Part shown: positions 44,985 through 56,381 of the stretch, piece by piece
How positions within the stretch are numbered: position 1 is the stretch's first letter
Layout of the letters: every line of letters starts with the position of its first letter
Assembly (NCBI GenBank): GCA_034770075.1
Contig: CM068384.1
Coordinates: 97,960,433-98,024,432 of the forward strand
Reading direction: 5' to 3'
Length of the DNA stretch: 64,000 nucleotides
DNA from: Aralia elata
Lineage: Eukaryota; Streptophyta; Magnoliopsida; Apiales; Araliaceae
Notes under the pieces: generated by a model
Told to the model about the DNA's origin: nothing
What the model saw: only the letters and a program-made list of their open reading frames with translations
The model's database searches: none
Made by a program: the position numbers and the translations under genes

Positions 44985-47218
44985 CTAAGCTCCAACAACT
45001 TCTGTGTCTCCCTCTACCACTGTTTCATCAGCTGGCCTATCAAGCTTCACACCAACATCCTCCGAGTAGTCACCATGAACCTACATATTTAAAAAACAAA
45101 ATCCATGAAGCCATGATTTTAACATCACTTACCAATATCAATCCAAGTATGTAACTGCTATGAGAAGCATACCTCCATCAATTTGCCAATATCAAATTTA
45201 GGTGCTTTCAGGATCTTGACTTTCCTAATGAAGACATTTTGGAGTGGGAAGATGCTGGAAGTTGCCTTCTCAATCTCCCTGCCAATTGACTCCGGAATGA
45301 ACTTGGCCACCAACTCCTTGAGATCACAAGAGCTTGCCTGGTTCCTCATAATCTCTACCATCTTGCGGCGAATCTGCACACACGTGGGTCAACTCCTTTT
45401 GCATCATACATGTGTTACTCACAGAGTCAGAACCAGCAAATCAAGATTGAATTTTATAACCAAACCTGGCGGATCTGGCTGGACTGCGCATAACAAGTTC
45501 GCTTTTGCTGATTTGCACGTTTCTTGGTGAATCCAATGCAAAACATGCGAAGGGTGTAACTGTCTGTTGTCTTAACATCCACATGAGCCTCGATCAATGT
45601 CTGCCACTTGCGTACCAGAGACCTCAACTTGTCTGTTGTGAAATCCATTCCCTAAAAAGTACCGGAAATCAATGACATTCTAATTTTACCTATTTAAACC
45701 GGAAAAAATACGGGATACAGTACCCACCCAGAAGTTAGTGAGGACATTCTTCCCTTGCACATCTTCTGCTCTCAGGCGAATCTTCCTGTAAGCCTGATCC
45801 TCATCTTTCTGAAGATCAGCAAGACTAACCTCAAACACTCTATGTTTGAGTCCTTCAGAAGCAATCTGCCAGAAAGAAAATACAAGTTACTTCAAAGTTC
45901 ACAGAAGCACCTTGCAAGAGGTTTGTTGCATCAAACATATATAAAGGCTGACTATACTCATCATTAATCCGGGAAATTGGTCAGACATCAAAATAAACTG
46001 CTGACTACTGACAAAAAAAATCTGTATAGAAACCTTTTTAAGCAATGTTGATTTTCACCTTGCCTAATTCCAACAGATTTTAAAAAAAAACAAGGAGTTG
46101 GGCGAATCTTGCTACACTACTGTCATGCATCAATCGTTATTCATTGCACAACAATTACATTGTCAGAAATGTAAAATGTATCAACCAAAACCCATTACCC
46201 ATTATGTGATCATATGTAAAGTGTGATAGTGTAGGACACGGATCAAAGAGGAATATCATAGCTAAGGTGATTATAAGGTACTTAAGACGTATTTTGAGGA
46301 CAATATGTGTTTCAAGGATAGGATCAAGGGGACACGAACCATGACTTTAGACCACATTATTATTAAATAAAGTGATAGAACTGGAATTTAAATGTTTAAG
46401 CAGGATGATCTTAAAACTTTTTGTTGAGGCTTGCAAATTAATGCAGTCCTACAAACTCAAAGGTATCTTCACTGTAATTTTCAAAATGACAGGAAGTTTC
46501 ACATTTAATATGAACCTAATAAAGGGGTTAGTGACTGTAATTTAACAAGACCAAAATAATAACACTATAAAAGATCTACCCAAATCTAAATCAACCGCGA
46601 AATACTAACAAACTTGAAACCAAAATAAAGCCATCCACAAGTTTTTATATTCAATCTTATCTCTTATTTCCTTTAAGTAGTATGAAAAATAGCATAGAAA
46701 CTTCGATAAAACATCAAAAGCTCAAAATAACAGTAACACCCGCAATTGATACAATCCATGAACAGAACACGACACCAATATATTATAATCTTGAATGTAC
46801 AAGTGAGAGTAAAGTGGAGAAAGAGTAAGTCTCTATACCTTTGTACCCTGGGTTCTGCTTACAAGGGTTTTGCCGACATTTCTTTGTTCGAAAACAGAAG
46901 GAGCCTTGATGTCATACCAGTCCTTCTTAGCAAAAGGATCAGTCCTGTATTATCATCATGTCACAGGCAATTAAAAAACCAATTATTATACATACATTAG
47001 TCTGTATATTATACATTATATTATACACAGAGACGGTTGTATGTAGACAAGGAAAGTAGATCGATTACTCACGCCTTCTTCTTTCCTCCCTTCTTTCCCT
47101 TGGAAATCCTCTTGTTCTTCCTGAAAAATCAAAAACACTTGCGAACTCAGAAAACCTTCCTAGCCTATAAGGAGAAATTAGAGAGAGAATTTAGAGAGAG
47201 AAAGTACCCGACAGCCAT
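44985..47218 (-). CDS. RPS3A: 40S ribosomal protein eS1 (S3a)
   Basis: eS1 sits on the 40S platform near the mRNA exit and is essential for small-subunit assembly and translation. Seven minus-strand exons: 47218-47208, 47120-47073, 46944-46839, 45865-45728, 45651-45466, 45373-45173 and 45080-44985. All introns have GT..AG borders and the phases agree. The joined length is 786 nt, 261 residues, as usual for the family. Landmarks are MAVGKNKRISKG, DPFAKKDWYDIKAPSVF, NVGKTLVSRTQGTK, GLKHRVFEVSLADLQKDE, YRKIRLRAEDVQGKNVLTNF, GMDFTTDKLRSLVRKWQTLI, MFCIGFTKKRANQ, VAKFIPESIG, IFPLQNVFIRKVKILKAPKF and an acidic C-tail ending EVVGA. The first exon holds only three and two-thirds codons, common in plant ribosomal protein genes. 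It is intact and likely highly expressed. Confidence 0.96.
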
Positions 47219-47240
47219 GTTTGCGGAGGCGGAGAGGGTA

Positions 47241-47513
47241 TTAGGGTTTTCCTTGAGGCGCAAAGGCAAATGACAAAGGAGAAGACTGCAATGAAGAAAC
47301 CCTAGTTTATAGTCTGAGATTTTAAAGCTGGGTTTTTGGGTTTATTTACTAAAATTCTTGAGGGCTCGTTTGAAACGATTGTGTCCTACTCAAAAAGGAA
47401 GAAAATAAACCAAAATTTAGGCCCCAAGTCCAATAGTTTGGGCAGTTCAAAGCCCGAATTAAATAGGCTAATGAGGCAGCACACTGGCACAGCCTATTAT
47501 AAGACCAGCCCAA
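47241..47513 (-). promoter_or_regulatory. Promoter elements of the eS1 gene (telo boxes, site II)
   Basis: Upstream of the ATG at 47218: a telo-box-type AACCCTAA (minus strand) at 47241-47249, a second AGGGTTT-type element at 47297-47305 beside TATAAAC, and a site II-type TTGGGCT at 47507-47513. Telo boxes with site II (TGGGCY) motifs are a known signature of plant ribosomal protein promoters, bound by Myb-like and TCP factors. Confidence 0.65.
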
Positions 47514-48756
47514 AAGGATGTAAGTAAATAAAAAAAATTAAAAGTACATACTCCCTCTATCACAAATTAAAGAATTAAGTTTGAATTTTTTAAGTGAATT
47601 TAAAATATATTTCTAAATTTTAAATTAATATGAATTCATCTAGATATACGCATAATTATAAACTTTGTAAAAAAACATAATTAACTAAAAGATTTATTTT
47701 TTTCAAAAAATTATATGAATCAAATTAATTTTAAATTTGAAAATATTTCAAATTCTCTTTACAAAATTAATATTGATCTTAAAATTTTGAAATAGATGAA
47801 GTAAATTTTACGTAGAAAGGAATCAATTGCCATAGAAAAAAATGGACATTCCATTTTAATTAGCTAATCAAATGGATCAAAAAGTTATTTGATATACACA
47901 TTAATTATACATTTTAATATTTCTCATTTTTATGAACTTATATGTATATTTTATTTAACTAATATATTTTATTTTGTTTTGTAGAAGATAATATTTTATT
48001 TATCTTTTGCTCAAGTAAATGATAATTGTTCCAATTTTTGAAGATTAAAATGGACTCTAAAAGATTATCATGATGGAGTTGGAATCAATTTAGAGATAAA
48101 AAAATAAGAAGAAAAAAAAAAGACCAAGTTCAATGTGCCTTAGATTAGGTTACAATTTATTTTTTCCTATAAATAGGTCTTTTGTTTTAGGGAGAGGGGG
48201 ATGAGATATTAGGTATTTTTTATGTATTAGTTTAGGTTAGGAGTATGAGTACAAATAAATTATTTTTCATTGTACACTCGTTGGATGATCGTTAATAAAG
48301 GGAGTTTTTTTATTTATTTTTAATCTTCTTCTTCTTCTTTATTTTAGATAGCTTATTTTTAATGTCTAGCTAATTTCTTTAATCTAGGATAAAGATGACA
48401 TCAAATAATTATTCATGATAATATTCTCCATCTCTTTTATTATTTATGCATTTATATTTAATTGATTTCGCATTCATATTTCGTTATTGAAATACCTTTG
48501 TTTTATATTCCTTATGTGATTTTAAATTAATTAAAAAGTTTTGATAGGTTATTGTTAAGATGTGAGTTTTTCATAATTTATACTTGCGCGAAGAAGTTTT
48601 GATAGGTTATAGTTAATCCTTAAGTTTTCATAATCTATATTTGTACACGTTAATTGTAAAATTACTAAATTAAAGGGAAGAGAAATCAAAACCATAGTTA
48701 AATTATAAAAATAGAAGAGAATAGATTACTTATTATGTTTATTGTTTAATGGATTC
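47514..48756. other. AT-rich intergenic DNA, no gene recognised
   Basis: Long A/T runs and short inverted words. A pair of near-repeats, GAAGTTTTGATAGGTTAT and GTTTTGATAGGTTATTG, lies at about 48530-48620. No coding or RNA gene is supported. Confidence 0.5.
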
Positions 48757-49858
48757 TGTTAGAGTCTGCATGTTTAATTTGATGATGAGATATTGTTAAT
48801 TTTTATTTGTTTAGTAGTTTTTGTAAAGTCCTTAATAAGAATATGATGTACAAGGACTTAGAATAGAAAGATCAAACTTGTTAAGTTGATCTTATGAGTT
48901 AAATTGATGTATAGATGATAGGATCAAATCGATCGTAAAATAAGTTTGAACGATCTTTTCTGTCATTTCGTAAAACATGAAAAATCGCAGAGTCTGCAGA
49001 AAAATCGCAAAGCCCCCTATTCTAGGATCGTAGAATAAAGTAAAAATCGTAGAGTCCACTCTAAGGTCGTAAAGTCTGCTTAAGGATCGTAGAGATCATA
49101 TCGTATAAGGCCAATCGTAGAGAACACGTCGTAGAGTGTCTCTCTATTCGTAGAGCAAGCTATTGTAGAGCAAAACGTAGAGTACAAAACGTTGAGTGGA
49201 TCAAGACTAATACTCTACGGTCTACATGAAACTCTACGATCAGTCAAAGTCGTAAAACTTGTCAAGTCTGACATAAGACTGACAATGAGGAACCATGCAC
49301 AGAGAAGAACTCAAGATGTTTGTCACTCATCCTAAGTTCAAATTGAAGATCAGATTGGGTTGTGTCTAATAGCTAACTTGGTGATGTGACAACACTCACG
49401 TGGTAGGTGAAGTAGTAGTCTCATGTGACCCTGTCTTAGTGACATCTGTCGAGACTAAGTAACTCGAAAGAATCTTAGTGATTCAGTATTATAATAGATC
49501 TTAGTGATCTGGTCTAAGTGACCCCTGCATCCTTAGTAGATTTCCTACCCGTATAGTAGAAGAGTGGACTATAAGTTATTTGCACTCCGAACCACTTAAA
49601 ACCTCTTGTGTTATTTACTTACTGCATTTACATTCTACTTATTATCTACAATATTTGTTGTGATTTAATTCCATAAGAACTAAATTAGAGCTGAGATTTA
49701 AGTTAAATCTTTGAGGGATTTTTCCGACTAATATTATGTCGTGCTTAATTAAATCTATTTAATTAACAATCTGATAATACATTCTTAATAAGCCAAAAGT
49801 TTTTAAGGGATCTATTCAACCCCCCTTCTAGATCTCTTTGTGCCTCTGGGAAACAACA
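48757..49858 (+). mobile_element. 5' LTR of SIRE-type copia copy A
   Basis: Starts TGTTAGAGTCTGCATG and ends TGGGAAACAACA (1,102 bp), with a Met-tRNA primer site two bases later. It is homologous, inverted, to 54530-56022. Compared with that copy it lacks about 390 bp near 49408, a segment which in copy B contains a TATA box. It carries an array of CGTAGAG words (48968-49258) and of CTTAGTGA words (49435-49525). Confidence 0.85.
48968..49258. repeat. CGTAGAG word array in the SIRE LTR
   Basis: Within about 290 bp there are six exact CGTAGAG, two exact inverse CTCTACG and about nine one- or two-base variants (CGCAGAG, CGTAAAG, TGTAGAG, CGTTGAG and others). Most are preceded by T and followed by T, A or C. 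The same array is present inverted in the copy B LTR at about 55490-55800. Confidence 0.85.
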
Positions 49859-49860
49859 AG

Positions 49861-49872
49861 TGGTATCAGAGC
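49861..49872 (+). other. Primer binding site of SIRE copy A
   Basis: TGGTATCAGAGC, complementary to the 3' end of plant initiator Met tRNA, two bases after the LTR. Standard for copia elements. Confidence 0.9.
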
Positions 49873-50306
49873 AGGTTCTCTTTAACATTTGCTAATCGCT
49901 TTGAGTTGAAGCTTAGTAATTTCTGATAAGCTCTGATCCTAAATTAGTTATTCTGTTGCGGGTTCAACCATCGAAAAGATGAAAAATAAATTACTAATAT
50001 TTAATATTTTAGGATAATATGGAAGACTAATTCAGTAATTTTTCTTGAAATGTACAAATGATAAATAAAAATGAACACATTTCTCTAAAAAGACTAGATT
50101 TAAAGGAACCGAGGAAGTTTATGATATACTTCTTTTGCTTTATAAAGAGAGTTTTATTTGATTTTTTTTGTAAAATTTCATTTGTATGATTTTAAAATTG
50201 AATGAATTTATTAATTTTAATTAATGCACCATTTAATATTGTAAACATTCAAAAGTACTACAAATGATAGTGCTAAATTGTAATTTTTAAAAATTAAAAT
50301 AAAATT
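49873..50306 (+). mobile_element. Leader / degraded gag start of SIRE copy A
   Basis: Sequence after the primer site up to the MULE insertion. It should hold the leader and the gag N-terminus, but no open frame longer than a few codons remains. Confidence 0.45.
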
Positions 50307-51907
50307 GGCAAAACTAATGATTTAACCATCGTAGTTGGCAAGTTTTACTTAATACACTACTGAACTTTTAATTTTTTAAATTACCCCATTGAACTAATTA
50401 TTATTTTAAAATTAGGTCATTCTGTTAAATTTGGCTCACGACTGTTAAATTCTTTTAGCTATTATCGGACGTAGACGTTAAAAAAAAGGAAAAACAGAAG
50501 AAAATGACATGGCCCTATCAAACGTGGATTAGGCAGCAACCAAGCAAGTGGGGAACAAACCCATCAGCTGTAGCACTAGCAGACCAGCCACTGACAAGTA
50601 CCTCCAGCAAACCCACCAGAAAGGTGATAGCTTCCGGTCAAGCTCCGACATAAGCCCCCAAAATCCAACGATGGATCATAACAAGGTAACCCACCAAAAA
50701 ACCAATCACTATATGGGAGACCAAACCAACAAATCACTACCAAATCAACCAAAACACCCAAAGATCCAAATCAACCAAAACACCTAAAATGATTCAATCG
50801 GGGAAGATAAAATAATTAAAGCACATGAATCAGAAGGGAACAGCCGGAAAAAATCATGAATTCCGACTACAAGGTCAAGGAAACCCCCTACAACCAGTAA
50901 CACAACATGGATTCCGGCAAGGATAAGCCCAAAGACCCCACTGCAACCATCAGAAAATCCAGCAACAATAGCCATAACTGCAGAATCGGACACTAAACAC
51001 AATTTAAAAACTAGATTTAACAATAAGTACAAATTAGATTAGATTGAAAACCACTAAGAAACTCAGCTACCGAGCTTCCTAAAAACGGAGCACAGTGCCA
51101 CCGAAAACCTAGATCTAATAAAATGACCAGATCGAAAACTGAGAAGCACCATAAACCCAATACCAAATCCAATTAGATCAGGTCCAAAAATTGAACCAAC
51201 ATCAGATCAAACCCAGAAAGATAACACCAAATCAGTCGAAATTAAAGCATGAGTAACATTGAATCCCCAAATCCTACTGATGTGGAACCGGCAAGATCTA
51301 GACCAGAGAAAATCAAATCAGATCGCCAAACACAATCGAAACCATCAGATCGGCTAGATCCAAAAACCAAGGAGATCAGCTACCCACACCTAGATCCAAA
51401 CACCTTCAAATCAAATCCAAAATGGGTGGGTCGATAGAAAAGAGAGGAGGTGGCAGTCACCAGCAGACAAACCCCATGAATCGGCCAATCACACAAAACA
51501 TACGGGATTTAGATCATAAATTGACAAAAAAAGATATGATTTTCGATGATAAACACCAACTTAGACACCGACAAACACTATCCATTTGAACAAAACAGAT
51601 TAAAAAGAAAAGAAAACTAAAAATCATCCATAATAGATTAAATGGAAGGGATAAAATCAGTCGGTAAAGGTAACCCATATTGATCCACGTCAGATAGGGC
51701 AATGTCATTTTCTTCTTTTTATCCTTTTCTTTTTCACGTTCATGTCGGATAATAGTTGAAAGAATTTAACAGTCGTGAGCTAGAGTTAACAGAATGACCT
51801 AATTTTAAAATTATAATTAGTTAAATGGGGTAATTTAAAAAATTAAAAGTTCAGTTTTGTATTTAGTAAAACTTGTCAACTACAATGGCTAAATCGTTAG
51901 TTTTGCG
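50307..51907. mobile_element. Non-autonomous MULE with about 230-bp TIRs and 10-bp TSD
   Basis: Ends GGCAAAACTAATGATTTA and TAAATCGTTAGTTTTGCG begin long inverted repeats (about 50307-50520 and 51700-51907). Both contain TGAACTTTTAATTTTTTAAA, AAATTAGGTCATTCTGTTAA and CACGACTGTTAAATTCTTT. A perfect 10-bp duplication AAATAAAATT (50297-50306 and 51908-51917) fits Mutator. The 1.2 kb interior is richer in C on this strand and low in stops in places, but no product is recognised; it may be captured genomic DNA. No transposase. Confidence 0.85.
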
Positions 51908-51994
51908 AAATAAAATTTGTAATTTTTAGGATTTCTTATATTAACTAAGAACAAAGTTGAATGACTCTGTGAAACAGAGGTAGTATAGGTATAT

Positions 51995-54529
51995 ATGGAT
52001 GTTATAGATGAAGATCTATTTGATGTTGTAAATAGTGGTCCATATGTTTCAATAAAGCTAGCTCCAACAACTGATTACACGAACAAGATGACTGTCAAAC
52101 ATAAAGTTGAATGGACAGACAAAGAGAAGAAGCTGGTGCAGTTGGACAAGAAAGCCAAGAACATCATGTTCATGGATCTAGAAGATGAGTTGTTCGAAAA
52201 TGTTGTCAACTGCATAACAGCAAAGGAGGTATGGGAAGCCTTGCTGGTCATGCATGAGGGCACTAAAGAAGTAAGAGATTATAAACATTCTCTTTTGACT
52301 CAGTAGTATAAAATGCTCTCTCATGTGCCTGGAGAGAACATAATTGCCGCCACCTATGAAAGATTCAACATGTTGCTCAATGCTCCTGGAGCTTATGGGT
52401 AGGTATACCCAAATAAGGACCTTAACATTAAGTTTATGAGAGCATTGCCTAGCAAGTAAGATGCCAAAACCACTACTGTTCGATAATCAAAGAATTTGCA
52501 CGAGATAACTGTGCAGATGCTCTACGGTAATCTTCTTACCTACGAGCTTGAGTTAAACTAACGGGCTGAGACCATTTCTAAGGAAAGAAGAAAGAAAGAA
52601 GTGTTGCTCTCAAGGCATTAGAAGCAGTCTTCAAAGCCCCAGTAGTAGCAAAATCTGATGATGACGAAGCTAATGAAAAATGATGATGAAGATATAACAC
52701 TGCTAGCCAAAAGGCTGAGAAAGTTCACGCAAAAGGGGAACAACAGACCAAGAAAGTACGTCAACAACAACAAAAGCAACAACAGCAGAGACCAAGAAAA
52801 GGCATGTGCTACAATTGTAAGAAGTCAGGTTATTATATTGCAGAGTGCACCAAGTTCTTACGAGAAGAGCTGAAAAGAGATAAGTAGAAGTCAACCCCCA
52901 AGAAAGAATTCAAGGGCTACAAGAAGTTTCATAAGAAATAAAGAGGCTTTGTAGCTGAAGGGTTATGAAGTGACTCAGAGAATGATTCAAGCTCTGAGTC
53001 CAGCGAAGATGAAAGACCTCATGTGGCCAATCTTTATCTAATGGCTATAGAAGTAGATGTAAAAATGCCATTGATTGTCAAGAAATTGACATCAGTGAGG
53101 TACAGAACTCCATTAACTCCATCTGGTATCTTGATAGTAGATGTTCAAAGCATATGACTGGTAATAAGGCTCTCCTATCGAATTTTAAAGTGAAAGATGG
53201 TCCTGTAGTTGTCTTTGGAGATAACAATTCTGGGAAGACTCGAGGATATGGCTCAATTGGGAATGGTGCAGTATCATTCAACAAGGTTACCTATGTGATA
53301 ATGGACATCAGGTCATCTTCCTCAACAACCAGTATCAAGTTCGAGACCTGAAAACTAACTCATTGAAGCTGACTGGATCTAAGGAAGGTAATGTGTATGT
53401 GGTTAATCTCGCAGAGCTCAGTTCGTCAGAAACAACTTGCTTCTTTGCCAAAACCTCAAAAGATGTAAGCTGGTTGTGGCATCGGAGATTATCCCACCTA
53501 AACTTCAAGAACATGTCAAAGCTTGTCTCCAAAGATCTAGTCTCAGGCTTGCCAAAACTAAGGTTTGCCAAAGAAATACCATGCAAGGCCTATCAGATTG
53601 AAAAGCAAACAAGGAGCTCATTCAAAAGTAAGGTAGTTAACTCTAATGATAAGCCCCTATAGTTGCTTCATATAGATCTCTTTGGGCTTATCCCAACTGT
53701 CAGACTTGGAGGAAAAAGATACTCACTGGTAACTGGTGATAGTAGATGACTACACCAAATTCACATGAGTATTCTTCTTAAGCTCTAAGGATGAAACTAG
53801 CTCTCAACTGATTAAATTCTTCAAGCTGGTTATGAATGAGACGGGCGAGTAAATCAAAGCAATAAGGAGTGATCATGGAAGTGAGTTCGATTTTTTTGAG
53901 GTAGACCAGTTTTGTAAAGATAATGGTATCCATCATAATTTCTCAGCTCCAAGAACTCCACAACAAAATAAAGTGACTGAAAAGGAAGAACATAACGTTA
54001 ATAGACGCATGAAGAATACTTCTAGCAGCAGCCCGTCTCCCTGAATACTTTTGGGATAAAGCTGTCAACATTGCCTTTTACACTCAAAACAGATCTATAA
54101 TTCACTATACGCTTAAGAAGATGCCCTATAAGTTGTGGAAAGGAAGAAAGCCAAACATCAATTACTTTCATGTGTTTGGTTGTACGTACTACATCTTCAA
54201 CAATGGCAAAAGATACCTGGCCAAGTTCCAGCCCAAATCAGATGAAGGAATATTCTTTAGACACTTTACGAAAAGCAAAGCCTATAAAGTATTTAATAAG
54301 AATTCATTGAGCGTCAAAATCTTTATCCATGTTGCCTTCGATGAATCTGACTTAGGCGAACTAAAGAAAGTCGTATCATTCGATGAGATCATAGACCAAG
54401 ACTCAACGATCGCAGAACAGGAGAACCCTACGATCGGAGAAGCTGAAGTCATAAAGGCAGACCCGACGATCGTTGTGCCAGACAAGGAGTGAAAACTAAT
54501 AATAAGGAAGGAATCTAAGAATCCGAATA
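51995..54529 (+). pseudogene. SIRE-type copia gag-pol, copy A (truncated, many stops)
   Basis: Gag at 51995-52306 (DEDLFDVVNSGPYVSIKL; AKEVWEALLVMHEGTKEVRD), then broken frames. The zinc knuckle near 52804 is CYNCKKSGYYIAEC, with Tyr for the expected His. The protease region near 53130 reads WYLDSRCSKHMTG, with Arg for the Gly of the catalytic DSG. The GAG-pre-integrase stretch is at 53363-53640 (WLWHRRLSHLNFKNMSKL). The integrase core (53660-54120) is full of stops. 54121-54492 gives KLWKGRKPNINYFHVFGC and the linker toward RT. It stops at 54529, where the LTR of copy B begins; RT and RNase H are absent. The nearest family is SIRE (Maximus). Confidence 0.85.
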
Positions 54530-56022
54530 TGTTGTTTCCTAGAGGCACTAAGAGATCTAGAGGGGAGGTTGAATAGATCCTTTAAAAACTTTTGTCTTAT
54601 TAAGAATGTATTACCAGATTGTTAATTAAATAAATTTAATTAAGCATAGTGGAATATTAGTTGGAAAAATTCCTCAAATATTTAACTTAAATCTCAGCTC
54701 TAAATTTAGTTCTTATAGAATTAAGTCAAAACAGATATTGCAGATAATAAGTAGAATATAAATGATATAAGAGGTTTTAAGTAGTTCGGAGTGCAAATAA
54801 CTCCTAGTCTACTCTTTTACTCTATGGGTAGGAAATTTACTAAGGATGTATGTGTCACTTAAATTAGATCACTATGATCTATTACAATACTGAATCACTA
54901 AGATTCCTTCGAGTTACTTAGTCTTGGCAGATGTCACTAAGACAGGGTCATTAAGACCAGATCACTAAAATCTCTTTAAGTCACTTAGACTTGGTACAAT
55001 AGTCACTAAGATTAAAAAATCACAGTTGTAAGATTATTTGTATGAGGTGCTACTATGTTGCTTTTAAGCTTGGCTTTTGAAGACTTAGTAGCAGAATAAG
55101 TAGTTCTCTTTTCGTATAGTAGAGCTCTTATAACTTTGACAGAGGTTCAGTTTGATGATTGATGATTCGAACTGTTTGCTTGAATCTTTTTGCCTTTTAT
55201 AGACTACCTCGAGAGCTTTCCGTTAGAAAGTTTCCGTTGAGCATTTAATGTTTTGATCCTAGAAGGTCTCTGATGTTGACATAAAGGAAGAATGTGTCAG
55301 CTTACTTTCGGCTTTGACAGGTCAAATCAGACTGCTGATTCACCTACCATGTGGGTGTTGTCACATCACCAAGTTAGCTATTAGACACAACCCAATCTGA
55401 TCTTAAATTTAAACTTAGGATGAATGACAAACATCCCGAGTTCTTCATTCTGCAAGGCTCCTCATTGTCAGTCTTATGTCAAACCTGACAAGCTCTACGA
55501 CTTTGACTAATCGTAGAGTTTCATATAGACCGTAGAGTATTAGGCTTGATCCACTCAATGTTTTGTACTCTATATTCTGCTCTAGATAGCTTGCTCTACG
55601 AGTAGAGAGACACTCTACGATCTACTAGCTCTACGATTGACTCTCTACGATATGATCTCTACGATCCTTGAGCAGACTCTATGATCCTTGTTTCACTTTA
55701 CGACCTTAGAGCGGACTCTACAATCTTTGCTTTACTTTACGATCCTAGAGTGGGCTCTGCGATCATTCTGCAGACTTTGCGATCTTCCACTTGATGTTTT
55801 ACGAAATGACAGAGAAGCTTTAAAATCGTTCGAACTTACTTTACGATCGATTTAATCTTATCATCTATACATCAATTCAGTGTATAAGATCAATCTAACA
55901 AGCTTAATCTGTCTATTCTAAGTCCTTGTACATCATATTCTTATTAAGGACTTTACAAAAACTACTAAACAAATATACACTAACAATATCTCAGCATCAA
56001 ATTAAACACGCAGACTCTAACA
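54530..56022 (-). mobile_element. 3' LTR of SIRE-type copia copy B
   Basis: Inverse of the copy A LTR: on the minus strand it starts TGTTAGAGTCTGCG at 56022 and ends GGAAACAACA at 54530, 1,493 bp. The extra length against copy A is a segment (about 55010-55350) with TATAAAAGG on the minus strand at 55193-55201, a likely promoter. It carries the CGTAGAG array at 55490-55800 and CTTAGTGA words at about 54890-55020. A purine tract precedes it on the minus strand, which shows that it is the 3' LTR. Confidence 0.85.
55193..55201 (-). promoter_or_regulatory. TATA box in the copy B LTR
   Basis: TATAAAAGG on the minus strand, in the only part of the LTR missing from copy A. Transcription would start about 25-30 bases further along the minus strand. 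Inferred from consensus only. Confidence 0.5.
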
Positions 56023-56036
56023 ATCTCCCCCTATTT
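56023..56036 (-). other. Polypurine tract of SIRE copy B
   Basis: AAATAGGGGGAGAT on the minus strand, immediately before the LTR start. It primes plus-strand synthesis and fixes the element's orientation. Confidence 0.85.
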
Positions 56037-56381
56037 GATGATGACAAAACCAGTAATTTCAGAGCATTCATCAATTCTACGATGCAAATTACTTTAAAAA
56101 TAAACATGACTAAAATACAGTAAGCAACTATATTGCTAGATCAAAAGAATGAATTTATTGATTTATTCAAAGAATTGTACAATGTAAATTTTTTTTTACA
56201 AAGAATGACTTATATAAACAATATATACCTTTTTATTTACTTATCTTCTTCCTTTCTTATTCTTGTGAAGATTTCTCTTTTCAGCTTCAACTCTATGTAT
56301 GTATCTTTCTCTTGCTTCAGCATCTCTTCTTTGAATCTCCCTCATGGAATCCTTTAGGCCAAAATAAGGCATTTCAATTCT

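Noticed and set aside
45183..45530. 115-codon plus-strand frame
   Set aside because: Antisense to eS1 exons 5-6.
45866..46838. snoRNA in the large eS1 intron
   Set aside because: A C-box-like ATGATGA is present on the minus strand near 45962, but no D box with a terminal stem was found at a suitable distance.
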